Of a stretch of DNA of 64,000 nucleotides, positions 15,519 to 23,674 are shown piece by piece; position 1 is the first letter of the stretch; each line of letters begins with the position of its first letter. The stretch is from contig CAZBKZ010000010.1 in assembly GCA_964492615.1 (NCBI GenBank), forward strand, positions 1-64,000, given 5' to 3'. This DNA comes from JAABTH01 sp964492615. GTDB taxonomy: Bacteria > Bacillota > Dethiobacteria > DTU022. The notes below the pieces were generated by a model that was not told where the DNA came from, made no database searches, and worked only from the letters and a program-made list of their open reading frames with translations. Made by a program: the position numbers and the translations under genes.

Positions 15519-17615
15519 TTAATTTTTTGAAGCAGCCTGTTTTTCTTTAAATTGCTTTTCATAGTTGCAATCCTTATTGGTGCATATTCCACTTTTAGTC
15601 TGACCTTTCCACTTTTCCGTCATTACAGATCCACATTTGGGACAAGGTTGGGCCAGCGGTTTATTCCAAACAGAAAATGTACATTCAGGGTAATTGCTGC
15701 AGCCATAAAAGAGACGCCCTTTTTTGCTTCGCCGCTCGATGACCTTACCGTCGCAACCTTCCAGCGGACAATTTACTCCTGTTTCCTTGACTATCTTTTT
15801 GGTGTATTTACATTCCGGGTAGGATGGACAGGCCATAAAACGACCAAAGCGTCCATGCTTGATTACCAGCTGCTTACCACAGTTTGGGCAAACTTCATCT
15901 GTTACTTCAGGGGCTATTTCTACTTTTTCAATTTTTTGATCGGCTGTTTCCAGCCGGTCTTTAAAATAACCGTAATAGAAGTCACTAATTACCTTAAGCC
16001 ATTCCAGTTCGCCTTCTTCAATATCGTCAAGCTGCTGCTCCAGCCTGGCGGTAAAATCGATATTAATAACTTCGGGGAAATAGTTTTTCATCATGTCAAC
16101 TACAACAAAACCGAGCTCTGTGGGAATAAAAGCTTTTTTTTCTTTCAACACATAACCACGGCTCTGAATGGTTTCAATAATCGGACTGTAAGTACTCGGC
16201 CTGCCGATTCCTTTTTCTTCAAGCATTTTAATCAGCGAAGCTTCGTTAAAACGTGGCGGAGGCTGGGTAAAATGCTGTTCGGGCAACAACTCGTTTAGTT
16301 TTAGTTCCTGTTTTTCTTCCAGGGCAGGCAGTATTATGTCTTTTTCCTGGTCGTCATTTCTGTAAAGAACGAGGAAACCCGGGAATAAAAGGGTCGACCC
16401 GTTTGCTTTGAAAGCATAATCACCAGCTTTGATGGAAACTTTAACCTGATCGTACACAGCCGGAGTCATCTGGCTGGCAAGGAAACGATCCCAGATTAAC
16501 TTATATAAACGATTTTGATCCCTGGAAAGATATTCCTTGACTGATGCGGGATCTTTGGCAACTAAAGTTGGCCTGATAGCCTCATGCGCTTCCTGTGCTC
16601 CCTTTCGGGATTTATATACCGGCGCCCGCGACGGCACATAGTCAGACCCAAAACGATCAGTTATCACCTTCCGCGCTTCTTCCTGTGCCTGGGCAGATAT
16701 ACGCGTGGAGTCGGTCCTGATGTAAGTTATTAAACCAACCGTCTCACCACTGCCGATGTTGATACCTTCATATAGCTGCTGGGCTATACTCATTGTTTTA
16801 CGGCTGGTAAAACCAAGTTTGGACGAGGCATCCTGCTGCAGGCTGCTGGTTGTAAATGGCGCCATAGGTTTTCTTTTTCTCTGGCTGCGTTTCAGGCTCT
16901 CTACAATAAACTTCTCATCCTTCAATTCTCCGGTAATACGATCAGCATCAGCTTTATCCTTTAATTCAAGTTTTTTATGTTTATACTTATCAAGGGAGGC
17001 TTTAAATTCTTTGTTACTTTTACTTTCTTCCAACAGGGCATCAATAGTCCAGTATTCTTCGGACTTAAAATTATTGATCTCATCTTCTCTTTCGCAGATC
17101 AGGCGCACTGCTACAGATTGAACCCTTCCAGCGCTAAGCCCCCCACGAATCTTACGCCATAGCAAGGGGCTGATTTTATAACCAACCAGCCGGTCAAGTA
17201 TTCTTCGTGCCTGCTGGGCGTCGACCCGGCTTGAGTCGATAGTGCGGGGGTTTTTAAAGGCTTCTTTAACCGCATCCCTGGTAATTTCGTTAAATTCGAC
17301 CCTGCATGGTTTTTCCAAATCAAGGTTAAGCGCTCGGCCGATATGCCAGCAGATAGCCTCACCTTCACGATCAGGGTCAGCTGCCAGGTAGATTTTATCT
17401 GCCTTTTTACCAGCTTCTTTCAATTCTTTCAGGATCTTGCCTTTACCGCGTATAGTAATATAGCGCGGTTCAAAATCAGCGTCGATATCAACGCCCAGTT
17501 TGCTGCGGGGCAGGTCAATCAAGTGACCCTGTGAAGCCAGTATTTTATATTTTTTACTAAGAAATTTACTTATTGTTCGAGCCTTGGTTGGTGATTCTAC
17601 AATTACCAGGTCCAT
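15519..17615 (-). CDS. topA: DNA topoisomerase I
   Basis: TopA relaxes negative supercoils through a transient 5'-phosphotyrosine nick. The N-terminal TOPRIM domain begins MDLVIVESPTKARTISKFL and includes the acidic cluster AADPDREGEAI. The active-site Tyr lies in GLITYIRTDSTR near residue 300. Three C-terminal tetra-cysteine zinc ribbons follow: CPNCGKQL...CPSYPEC, CPLEGC...CSNYPEC and CPKCGS...CTNKDC. Length 698 is usual. The ATG at 17615 follows GAGGAGG. dprA lies directly upstream. Confidence 0.97.
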   Translation of the reverse strand: MDLVIVESPTKARTISKFLSKKYKILASQGHLIDLPRSKLGVDIDADFEPRYITIRGKGKILKELKEAGKKADKIYLAADPDREGEAICWHIGRALNLDLEKPCRVEFNEITRDAVKEAFKNPRTIDSSRVDAQQARRILDRLVGYKISPLLWRKIRGGLSAGRVQSVAVRLICEREDEINNFKSEEYWTIDALLEESKSNKEFKASLDKYKHKKLELKDKADADRITGELKDEKFIVESLKRSQRKRKPMAPFTTSSLQQDASSKLGFTSRKTMSIAQQLYEGINIGSGETVGLITYIRTDSTRISAQAQEEARKVITDRFGSDYVPSRAPVYKSRKGAQEAHEAIRPTLVAKDPASVKEYLSRDQNRLYKLIWDRFLASQMTPAVYDQVKVSIKAGDYAFKANGSTLLFPGFLVLYRNDDQEKDIILPALEEKQELKLNELLPEQHFTQPPPRFNEASLIKMLEEKGIGRPSTYSPIIETIQSRGYVLKEKKAFIPTELGFVVVDMMKNYFPEVINIDFTARLEQQLDDIEEGELEWLKVISDFYYGYFKDRLETADQKIEKVEIAPEVTDEVCPNCGKQLVIKHGRFGRFMACPSYPECKYTKKIVKETGVNCPLEGCDGKVIERRSKKGRLFYGCSNYPECTFSVWNKPLAQPCPKCGSVMTEKWKGQTKSGICTNKDCNYEKQFKEKQAASKN

Positions 17616-17671
17616 CAATTAGTTCCTCCTCAGAGAGAGTAAAGCTTACGGATGGTATTCTATCATATTTG

Positions 17672-18766
17672 TCAAGTGCGGCAAAAAAACTTGCCCGGAG
17701 ACTGGGCAACGTAGTTTTTGATTTCCAGCGATAGTAAAATGGCCCCTACTTCTGCAGCTTTTTGCCCACTCATCTGAACAATGGTGTCAATATGCATTGG
17801 TTGATAAGGAATAATACCCAGCAACTTCTTTTCACTATCACTGAGTTCACCCTTTATTGTTTCAATGGTTAACTGTTTCCCGCTATCAAGGTACAATTCA
17901 ACCAGTATATCCTGCACCGATTCAACCAGGCGGGCCCCTTCTTTCAGCAGACGGTGACAACCGCGACTATAAGGGCTTCCCACATTACCCGGCACGGCAA
18001 ATACTTCCCTGTTCTGTTCCAGAGCAAAACCTGCAGTTATCAGGGCACCGCTCTTGGCCGTTGCTTCAACAACCACGGTGCCCAGCGATAAACCGCTGAT
18101 GATCCTATTTCTCTGCGGAAAATTCTTAGCCATCGGTTCCATGCCCGCAGCGAATTCGCTAATAACTGCGCCTTCGTCTATCAGCTGGTCCATCAAACCC
18201 CTGTTACGCGGTGGGTAGCAGCGATCCAGGCCGCAGCCCAGGACAGCAGCAGAATAACCGCCGTTATCAAGCGCTCCCTGATGGGCGGCAGTATCTACTC
18301 CCAGGGCCATACCGCTGATCACACCTACTCCGGCAGCTGCAAGCTCTGAAGCAAGCTTGCCGGCAACTTCCTTTCCGTAAAAAGTACAGCGGCGGCTTCC
18401 TACTATAGCTACAGCGGGTTTATTAATCTGCTCAAGGCTGCCACGGTAATATAAGACCGGTGGTGGAAAATTCATTTCCCGGAGTAAATCCGGATAGTCT
18501 GGAGAGTGCGGAGAAGTGCATTTAATCTTTTTTGTTAACAGTTTATCCCATTCTTTTTCCGGATCAATCCCTGACTTTTCCTGCTTAACTGTTTCAAGCT
18601 GCCCTTCCAGTTCGACTGCTCTTGTGTAATCTTCGGCAGGAGCATGCCAGGCTGATTCAGCGCTGCCAAAGTAGCCTGCAAGGGTTGCTATTTTTCGTGC
18701 TCCCAGCACAGATATTGCATTGAGGGCATTAAGATATAAAAGTTCTCTTTCCGGGTTGGAACTCAT
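17672..18766 (-). CDS. dprA: DNA processing protein DprA
   Basis: DprA (Smf) binds incoming single-stranded DNA and loads RecA during natural transformation, and it is widespread even in non-competent bacteria. The Rossmann-like domain shows AIVGSRRCTFYGKE, GMALGVDTAAHQGALD and FPQRNRIISGLS. N-terminal helical (SAM) and C-terminal winged-helix parts are present. The start at 18766 overlaps the stop of the upstream M42 peptidase in an ATGA arrangement, so translation is coupled. A start ten codons upstream is less likely. Confidence 0.94.
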   Translation of the reverse strand: MSSNPERELLYLNALNAISVLGARKIATLAGYFGSAESAWHAPAEDYTRAVELEGQLETVKQEKSGIDPEKEWDKLLTKKIKCTSPHSPDYPDLLREMNFPPPVLYYRGSLEQINKPAVAIVGSRRCTFYGKEVAGKLASELAAAGVGVISGMALGVDTAAHQGALDNGGYSAAVLGCGLDRCYPPRNRGLMDQLIDEGAVISEFAAGMEPMAKNFPQRNRIISGLSLGTVVVEATAKSGALITAGFALEQNREVFAVPGNVGSPYSRGCHRLLKEGARLVESVQDILVELYLDSGKQLTIETIKGELSDSEKKLLGIIPYQPMHIDTIVQMSGQKAAEVGAILLSLEIKNYVAQSPGKFFCRT

Positions 18767-19785
18767 TGCAGGTTGCTTCCTCCTATCTGCGGCCACAGGC
18801 CCTGCAATAATTTTTCTACTAAAAGTACTGTCAACTTTAAATCTTTCCCATCAATTATCTCAGAAGCGCTGTGCACATAACGGCACGGAATGGAAATCGC
18901 CCCGGAAGGCACACCCTCGCGGGTTACATGTATGGCCCCGGCATCGGTTCCACCACGGGTCAGCACTTCAAGCTGATATGGTATGCTATTTTTTTCGGCA
19001 GTATCGCATATTAATTGCCTGATCCGGGGGTGGCAAAAAAGGGAATTATCCCTGACTTTAATAGCCGGCCCTTTACCGAGGCTTACAGCCATGGTTGGCG
19101 CTTCGGGGGTATCCCCGACAAGAGTGACATCAACAGCCAGCCCATAATCAGGATCATAACGATATGCTGCTGTTTTTGCCCCTCTTAAACCCAATTCCTC
19201 CTGGGCAGAAAAGAGAAAACAAACTTCATGGGGCAGGCTGCCGGAAAGCTGCTTGATCACTTCTATCAAAACAGCGCAGCCGGCACGGTCGTCCATAGAT
19301 TTGGCCATAAATCTGCCGTTGTGCTGTTTAACAAAAGGCTGTGCAAGGCAGGCCAGGTCACCAATTTTCACAGGATATTTCCGGGAATCGCTACTACTAA
19401 AGCCAACATCAACATAAAGTTTGGGCCAGTCCAGATCTTTCCAGCTATTTAATTTCTCATGGTATACAGTTCCAATTGTGCCATCTCTAAAGCGAAGTCT
19501 CTGCCCTACCATCAGACGGGGAGATATTCCCCCCAGGGGTGCCAAACGCAGAAAACCTCGATCATCTATATCTGTTATGATAATACCAATTTCATCCATG
19601 TGGGCCGAAATCATAATCCGTCCGGCTCCTCCATTCCTGATAGCATAGAGGTTACCAAAAGTGTCTTCATACATCTGGTCAACAGCTGAACCGATCTCCT
19701 CTTTAATCAAAAGACGGACCTCCTCTTCTTCTCCGGAAGGACCGTAAGCTTCAGCCAACTTTTTCAAGGTTTCTTCAATGGCCAT
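18763..19785 (-). CDS. M42-family metallo-aminopeptidase (copy 1)
   Basis: M42 enzymes (glutamyl or deblocking aminopeptidases, often mislabelled endoglucanase M/FrvX) form tetrahedral 12-mers with two metal ions and trim peptides in the cytosol. Metal ligands and base are visible: His in MISAHMDEIG, Asp in SMDDRAGCAV, the Glu pair in AQEELGLRGA, Asp in LAVDVTLVGDTP and His in RYVHSASEI. Length 340 is typical. This copy overlaps dprA and lies 18 bases from the next M42 copy upstream. Its exact peptide preference is not readable from sequence. Confidence 0.9.
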   Translation of the reverse strand: MAIEETLKKLAEAYGPSGEEEEVRLLIKEEIGSAVDQMYEDTFGNLYAIRNGGAGRIMISAHMDEIGIIITDIDDRGFLRLAPLGGISPRLMVGQRLRFRDGTIGTVYHEKLNSWKDLDWPKLYVDVGFSSSDSRKYPVKIGDLACLAQPFVKQHNGRFMAKSMDDRAGCAVLIEVIKQLSGSLPHEVCFLFSAQEELGLRGAKTAAYRYDPDYGLAVDVTLVGDTPEAPTMAVSLGKGPAIKVRDNSLFCHPRIRQLICDTAEKNSIPYQLEVLTRGGTDAGAIHVTREGVPSGAISIPCRYVHSASEIIDGKDLKLTVLLVEKLLQGLWPQIGGSNLQ

Positions 19786-19803
19786 ATTTACACACCTTTC
19801 TCC

Positions 19804-20805
19804 CTATTGATGCTTTTCCAGCCATGCCCTGACAAGTGACATTGTATTATCAATATCCCGCCTGCTGATAACGCTGTTTGGTGAATGAATATAGCGGCAG
19901 GGGACTGAAACAACAGCTGTCTGCACACCTTCACCGGACAGGGCAATCGCCCCGCCTTCGGTACCGGCTCCTGTAAAACGACGGTAATGGTACGGCAGTG
20001 CACGCTTTTCTGCCAGGGCGACCAGGCCTTCCCTCATCCGGCGGCTGACCATTAAGGTGCGATCCATGATACTGATCGCCGGTCCATCACCTAAAACAGT
20101 GCCCGCCTGCTTATTTTCATTATCCGGGGTGTCGGCAGCGGCAGTCGTTTCAACAACCAGGGCAAACCGGGGCTTTAAATGATTTGCTGCAATAATAGCA
20201 CCGCGGGTACCTACTTCTTCCTGAACAGTAAAAGCCGCGCTAAAATTCAGCCCGTTATCTTCGAGGAGAAGCTTAAGGAGAATCAGGCAACCTGCCCTGT
20301 CATCGAATGCTTTACCCCGGTAGCAATCCGCGCCGAAAGAAATGCAGTCAATATCAAAAGCTGCGTAATCACCAACTTTTGCATGACGACATGCTTCAGC
20401 TTCACTGCTGAAACCGCCATCAATATAAAGCGTTTCAGGGTCGAAAGGCTTCTCCTGTTCTTCTGCCTTCTGCAAATGGATCGGCTTAACCCCTATTACA
20501 CCAGGCTTACAAGCGTCCCCAAATCGCACCCTTGTACCGGGTAGAACCCTGCTGTCAATTCCGCCTACCGGGTTAAAGTTAAGCATCCCCTTTTTATCGA
20601 TAGATGTAATCATCAGGCCAACTTCATCCATGTGGGCTGAGATCATCAGTGGTTTTTGAACAGTCTTTCCTTTTCTAACCAGTAAATTACCCATTGTATC
20701 CACACTGGTTTCAAGTGGAGCCTCTTTCAAGCATTCTAGCAGGTATGAGCGTACAGAATCTTCCCTGCCAGATATTCCATCCAGATTGGATAATTGTTCT
20801 AGCAC
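19804..20805 (-). CDS. M42-family metallo-aminopeptidase (copy 2)
   Basis: This is the second of three tandem M42 paralogues. It keeps the metal-site motifs MISAHMDEVG, FDDRAGCL, VQEEVGTRGA and RYIHSPNSV. Where copies 1 and 3 read AVDVT, this one reads VVETTAAADTP, so one metal ligand is Glu rather than Asp, a variant also known in the family. That may mark a different substrate preference. It overlaps the upstream copy by seven bases and is probably cotranscribed with it. Confidence 0.88.
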   Translation of the reverse strand: MLEQLSNLDGISGREDSVRSYLLECLKEAPLETSVDTMGNLLVRKGKTVQKPLMISAHMDEVGLMITSIDKKGMLNFNPVGGIDSRVLPGTRVRFGDACKPGVIGVKPIHLQKAEEQEKPFDPETLYIDGGFSSEAEACRHAKVGDYAAFDIDCISFGADCYRGKAFDDRAGCLILLKLLLEDNGLNFSAAFTVQEEVGTRGAIIAANHLKPRFALVVETTAAADTPDNENKQAGTVLGDGPAISIMDRTLMVSRRMREGLVALAEKRALPYHYRRFTGAGTEGGAIALSGEGVQTAVVSVPCRYIHSPNSVISRRDIDNTMSLVRAWLEKHQ

Positions 20806-21869
20806 CCTTTCAGCCTCCCGATAAAAGAGCTATTCATCCCGGAAATAAGCCAGGCAAGCAGCCGGCCGGTCGAGATCAGGTCAGATACTGCAACCATTTC
20901 AACTGTAGAATGCATGTAACGCAGGGGTATAGATACCAGACCCGTGGGTGTTCCCTCACGGGAAACCTGGATAGCCCAGGCATCGGTATGACTGTTTCCG
21001 GGTATCGCTTCAAGCTGCCGGGACAGATTGTATTCCCCGGCTATATGCTGTAACTCTTCACTCAATACCGGATGAAAATTAGGACCGACAGCTATCACGG
21101 GACCCTGCCCCGGTTTAAAAGTATATTTTTCGTCAACCCCGGCGACATCCCCATGGGTAACATCTACAGCAACTGCCAGATCGGGGTTAAGCCCGTAAGC
21201 TGCAGTTATCGCACCCCTTAATCCAACCTCTTCCTGGAGTGACGCTATAAAACAAACGTCTGCCTGATGGTGTAAACCACCCAGCTCAGCAGCACATAAA
21301 ATAAGAGAGGCTACCCCGGCCCGGTTATCGAGAGCTTTGCCGGTAATCATGTGCCCCTCTTCCATGTAACAGGTTTTCCGGCCCAGGGAAACCGGATCGC
21401 CAACCTTGATATGGGCATTCACAAAATCAAAGCTGTATCCTGTATCAATGAAAAGTTTTTCGATTGGAACTGTTTTTTTGCTTTCCTGGTCAGTCAGCAG
21501 ATGTGGGGCAGTAGCGCCTATAACACCGTCATAATTATCTTTACCGTGGACAACTACTGCCTGTCCGGGCAATACACGCGGGTCAATACCACCAACTGGA
21601 GTAAAGCGTAAAAAACCGCCTTTTTCAACGCTGGTTACTAATGCACCTATTTCATCTATATGGGCAACCAGGGCAATGATAATCCTGTTTTCATCCACGC
21701 GATCAGCTTTTTTCATGGCAACCAAATTGCCAAATCGATCCAGCTTCATTTTGTCGCAATATTTGCCGAAATAAGTTGCAGCCCTTTCCACAGCTGCCGA
21801 CTCATGGCCCGATATACCTGATATGGAAGTAAGGTCCTTCACTATATCAACCAGTGTCTGGTCATTCAC
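20799..21869 (-). CDS. M42-family metallo-aminopeptidase (copy 3)
   Basis: This is the first-transcribed of the three M42 copies, 356 residues. Motifs are LVAHIDEIGALV, ALDNRAGVASL, QEEVGLRGA, AVDVTHGDVAG and RYMHSTVEMV. The wording DNRAG in place of DDRAG is a small variation near a metal ligand. Three diverged copies could form hetero-complexes, as described for archaeal TET peptidases, or cover different N-terminal residues. A 35-base gap separates it from cimA upstream. Confidence 0.88.
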   Translation of the reverse strand: MNDQTLVDIVKDLTSISGISGHESAAVERAATYFGKYCDKMKLDRFGNLVAMKKADRVDENRIIIALVAHIDEIGALVTSVEKGGFLRFTPVGGIDPRVLPGQAVVVHGKDNYDGVIGATAPHLLTDQESKKTVPIEKLFIDTGYSFDFVNAHIKVGDPVSLGRKTCYMEEGHMITGKALDNRAGVASLILCAAELGGLHHQADVCFIASLQEEVGLRGAITAAYGLNPDLAVAVDVTHGDVAGVDEKYTFKPGQGPVIAVGPNFHPVLSEELQHIAGEYNLSRQLEAIPGNSHTDAWAIQVSREGTPTGLVSIPLRYMHSTVEMVAVSDLISTGRLLAWLISGMNSSFIGRLKGC

Positions 21870-21904
21870 GGGATTAAAATCTCCTTTTATATTCAGACTT
21901 TGGA

Positions 21905-23527
21905 CTAGTTCACATTGTCTCCCTTGAGCTGCTTAAGCACGCTGCGCGCTTCGTCAAATTCCGGTAATTTCCGGCATAAGAGTCCATACTCGAGGCTGTC
22001 TACGAGAGCAATCCAGCTTGCTTCGATAACGTTTGGCGATACGCCCACAGTGCCCCAGGTTTTTTCTTCGTCTCGCGTTTCAATAAATACTCGAACCTGT
22101 GCTCCTGTTCCATCCACACCATCTATTACACGCACCTTGAAGTCGGTCAGCTTCATTTTTTTCAGAGCCGGGTAAATATCTTCCAAAGCTTTTCGCAAAG
22201 CATTATCAAGTGCATTTACAGGACCATTGCCCTCGGCAGCAGTGTGAACCTGCACATCGCCGACACGGACTTTAATAGTTGCCTCGGAATACATATGCCC
22301 ATCTTCTCTTTTTTCTATAATCATCCGGAAACCCTCCAGTTGAAAAAGCGGCTGGTAGGCTTTCATCATTTTCAGTATCAACAGTTCAAAAGAGCCTTCA
22401 GCGCCTTCAAACTGGTAACCATAATGTTCCATTTCCTTGATTCTCTGCAACAGCGAGGCTGTTTCAGGTTTATCTTTGTCAAGTTTTATGATATTCTGGT
22501 TTGTTTTCATGCTAATTGTGCTACGGCCACCAAGTTCTGAGACTAAAATCCTGCGCTTATTACCAACAAGGGAGGGTTCAGCATGCTCATAAGTTGCAGG
22601 CATTTTGCTCACGGCATCGATGTGAATACCACCCTTGTGAGTAAATGCGTTGTAACCGACATATGGCTGCTGCTCGGAAGGAGCTATGTTTGCCAGTTCA
22701 GCGATGAACCTGGAAAGCTTGGTTAAACCTTTAAGCTGATCCGGTGTAACAGTTTCAATACCCATCTTCAAATTTAAGTTCGGTATAATAGTGCACAAAT
22801 TAGCATTTCCACAGCGTTCACCGTAACCATTAATTGTCCCATGAATCTGGATTATACCTTCTTTTACCGCCAGGAGCGAATTCGCCGAAGCCATACCGGC
22901 ATCATTATGGGTATGGATACCGAGCGGTGTTTTTATCTTTTCTTTTACAGCATTAAGAATTGGCGTAAGTTCCCAGGGCATCAGGCCACCGTTAGTATCA
23001 CAAAGGATAATTACATCCGCTCCTCCCCTTGAGGCTGCCTCAACTGCTGCAAGCGCATACTCCGGGTTAGCCTTGTAACCGTCAAAAAAGTGTTCAGCAT
23101 CAAAAAACACCTGCAGGTTTCTGCCCTTCAGGTATTCCACACTTTCTCTAATCATCTCCAGGTTTTCTTTAAGCGAGGTTTTAAGGGCATCACGAACATG
23201 AAAATCCCAGCTTTTACCAAATATTGTCACCGTATCTGTACCTGCTTCGACCAGAGCCCTGATGTTACTGTCTTCGGCAGGGTTGATACCCGGGCGACGG
23301 GTACTACCGAAAGCACAAAGGCGGGCATGTTTAAATTTCACTTTTTTTGCTCTTCTGAAAAACTCAATATCTTTGGGGTTTGAACCGGGCCAGCCACCTT
23401 CGATATAACTGATACCAAAATCATCAAGCTTTTGTGCAATTTTTATTTTATCAGCAACTGATAACGAAACTCCTTCACGCTGCGAACCGTCTCTTAATGT
23501 GGTATCATAAATATCAACTTTTATCAT
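21905..23527 (-). CDS. cimA: (R)-citramalate synthase
   Basis: CimA condenses pyruvate with acetyl-CoA to citramalate, which starts the threonine-independent route to isoleucine used by many anaerobes. The N-terminal TIM barrel shows YDTTLRDGSQREGVSLS and LGIHTHNDAGMASANSL (metal-binding HxH). A C-terminal regulatory LeuA-like dimer domain follows from about residue 380. At 540 residues it is the long CimA type (TIGR00977) rather than a 2-isopropylmalate synthase, which is the main alternative. The ATG at 23527 follows GGGAGG; an upstream in-frame start adds five residues. CodY in the same window commonly controls branched-chain synthesis. Confidence 0.9.
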   Translation of the reverse strand: MIKVDIYDTTLRDGSQREGVSLSVADKIKIAQKLDDFGISYIEGGWPGSNPKDIEFFRRAKKVKFKHARLCAFGSTRRPGINPAEDSNIRALVEAGTDTVTIFGKSWDFHVRDALKTSLKENLEMIRESVEYLKGRNLQVFFDAEHFFDGYKANPEYALAAVEAASRGGADVIILCDTNGGLMPWELTPILNAVKEKIKTPLGIHTHNDAGMASANSLLAVKEGIIQIHGTINGYGERCGNANLCTIIPNLNLKMGIETVTPDQLKGLTKLSRFIAELANIAPSEQQPYVGYNAFTHKGGIHIDAVSKMPATYEHAEPSLVGNKRRILVSELGGRSTISMKTNQNIIKLDKDKPETASLLQRIKEMEHYGYQFEGAEGSFELLILKMMKAYQPLFQLEGFRMIIEKREDGHMYSEATIKVRVGDVQVHTAAEGNGPVNALDNALRKALEDIYPALKKMKLTDFKVRVIDGVDGTGAQVRVFIETRDEEKTWGTVGVSPNVIEASWIALVDSLEYGLLCRKLPEFDEARSVLKQLKGDNVN

Positions 23528-23574
23528 GATTGCCTCCCGCAAACCATCTTGATTGCTATAAAATAATCCTGCTC

Positions 23575-23592
23575 CCAGGATTAAAGTAATAA
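23575..23592 (-). promoter_or_regulatory. Stem-loop in the cimA leader
   Basis: AATCCTG, a four-base loop and CAGGATT form a perfect hairpin between the cimA promoter and its ribosome site, followed by ATTTTAT. It may be a weak attenuator or stability element; no T-box or other known riboswitch is recognisable. Confidence 0.35.
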
Positions 23593-23610
23593 CAGAAATT
23601 ATTAAATGGT

Positions 23611-23640
23611 ATTATACTATAATTTTTTAAATTGTGTCCA
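23611..23640 (-). promoter_or_regulatory. cimA promoter
   Basis: TGGACA (23635-23640), an 18-base spacer and TATAAT (23611-23616) lie about 85 bases before the cimA start. The run of M42 genes, dprA and topA downstream may be partly driven from here. Confidence 0.5.
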
Positions 23641-23674
23641 TATTCATAAATAAATAGAGAATGAACCTAGTGAA

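Noticed and set aside
15552..16298. A 248-codon plus-strand open frame
   Set aside because: It is antisense to topA, whose zinc-ribbon and core motifs are unambiguous; the translation is Phe- and Cys-rich and shadow-like.
21905..23527. 2-isopropylmalate synthase (leuA)
   Set aside because: The length and the long linker fit the CimA type, and no leuB, leuC or leuD genes are adjacent.
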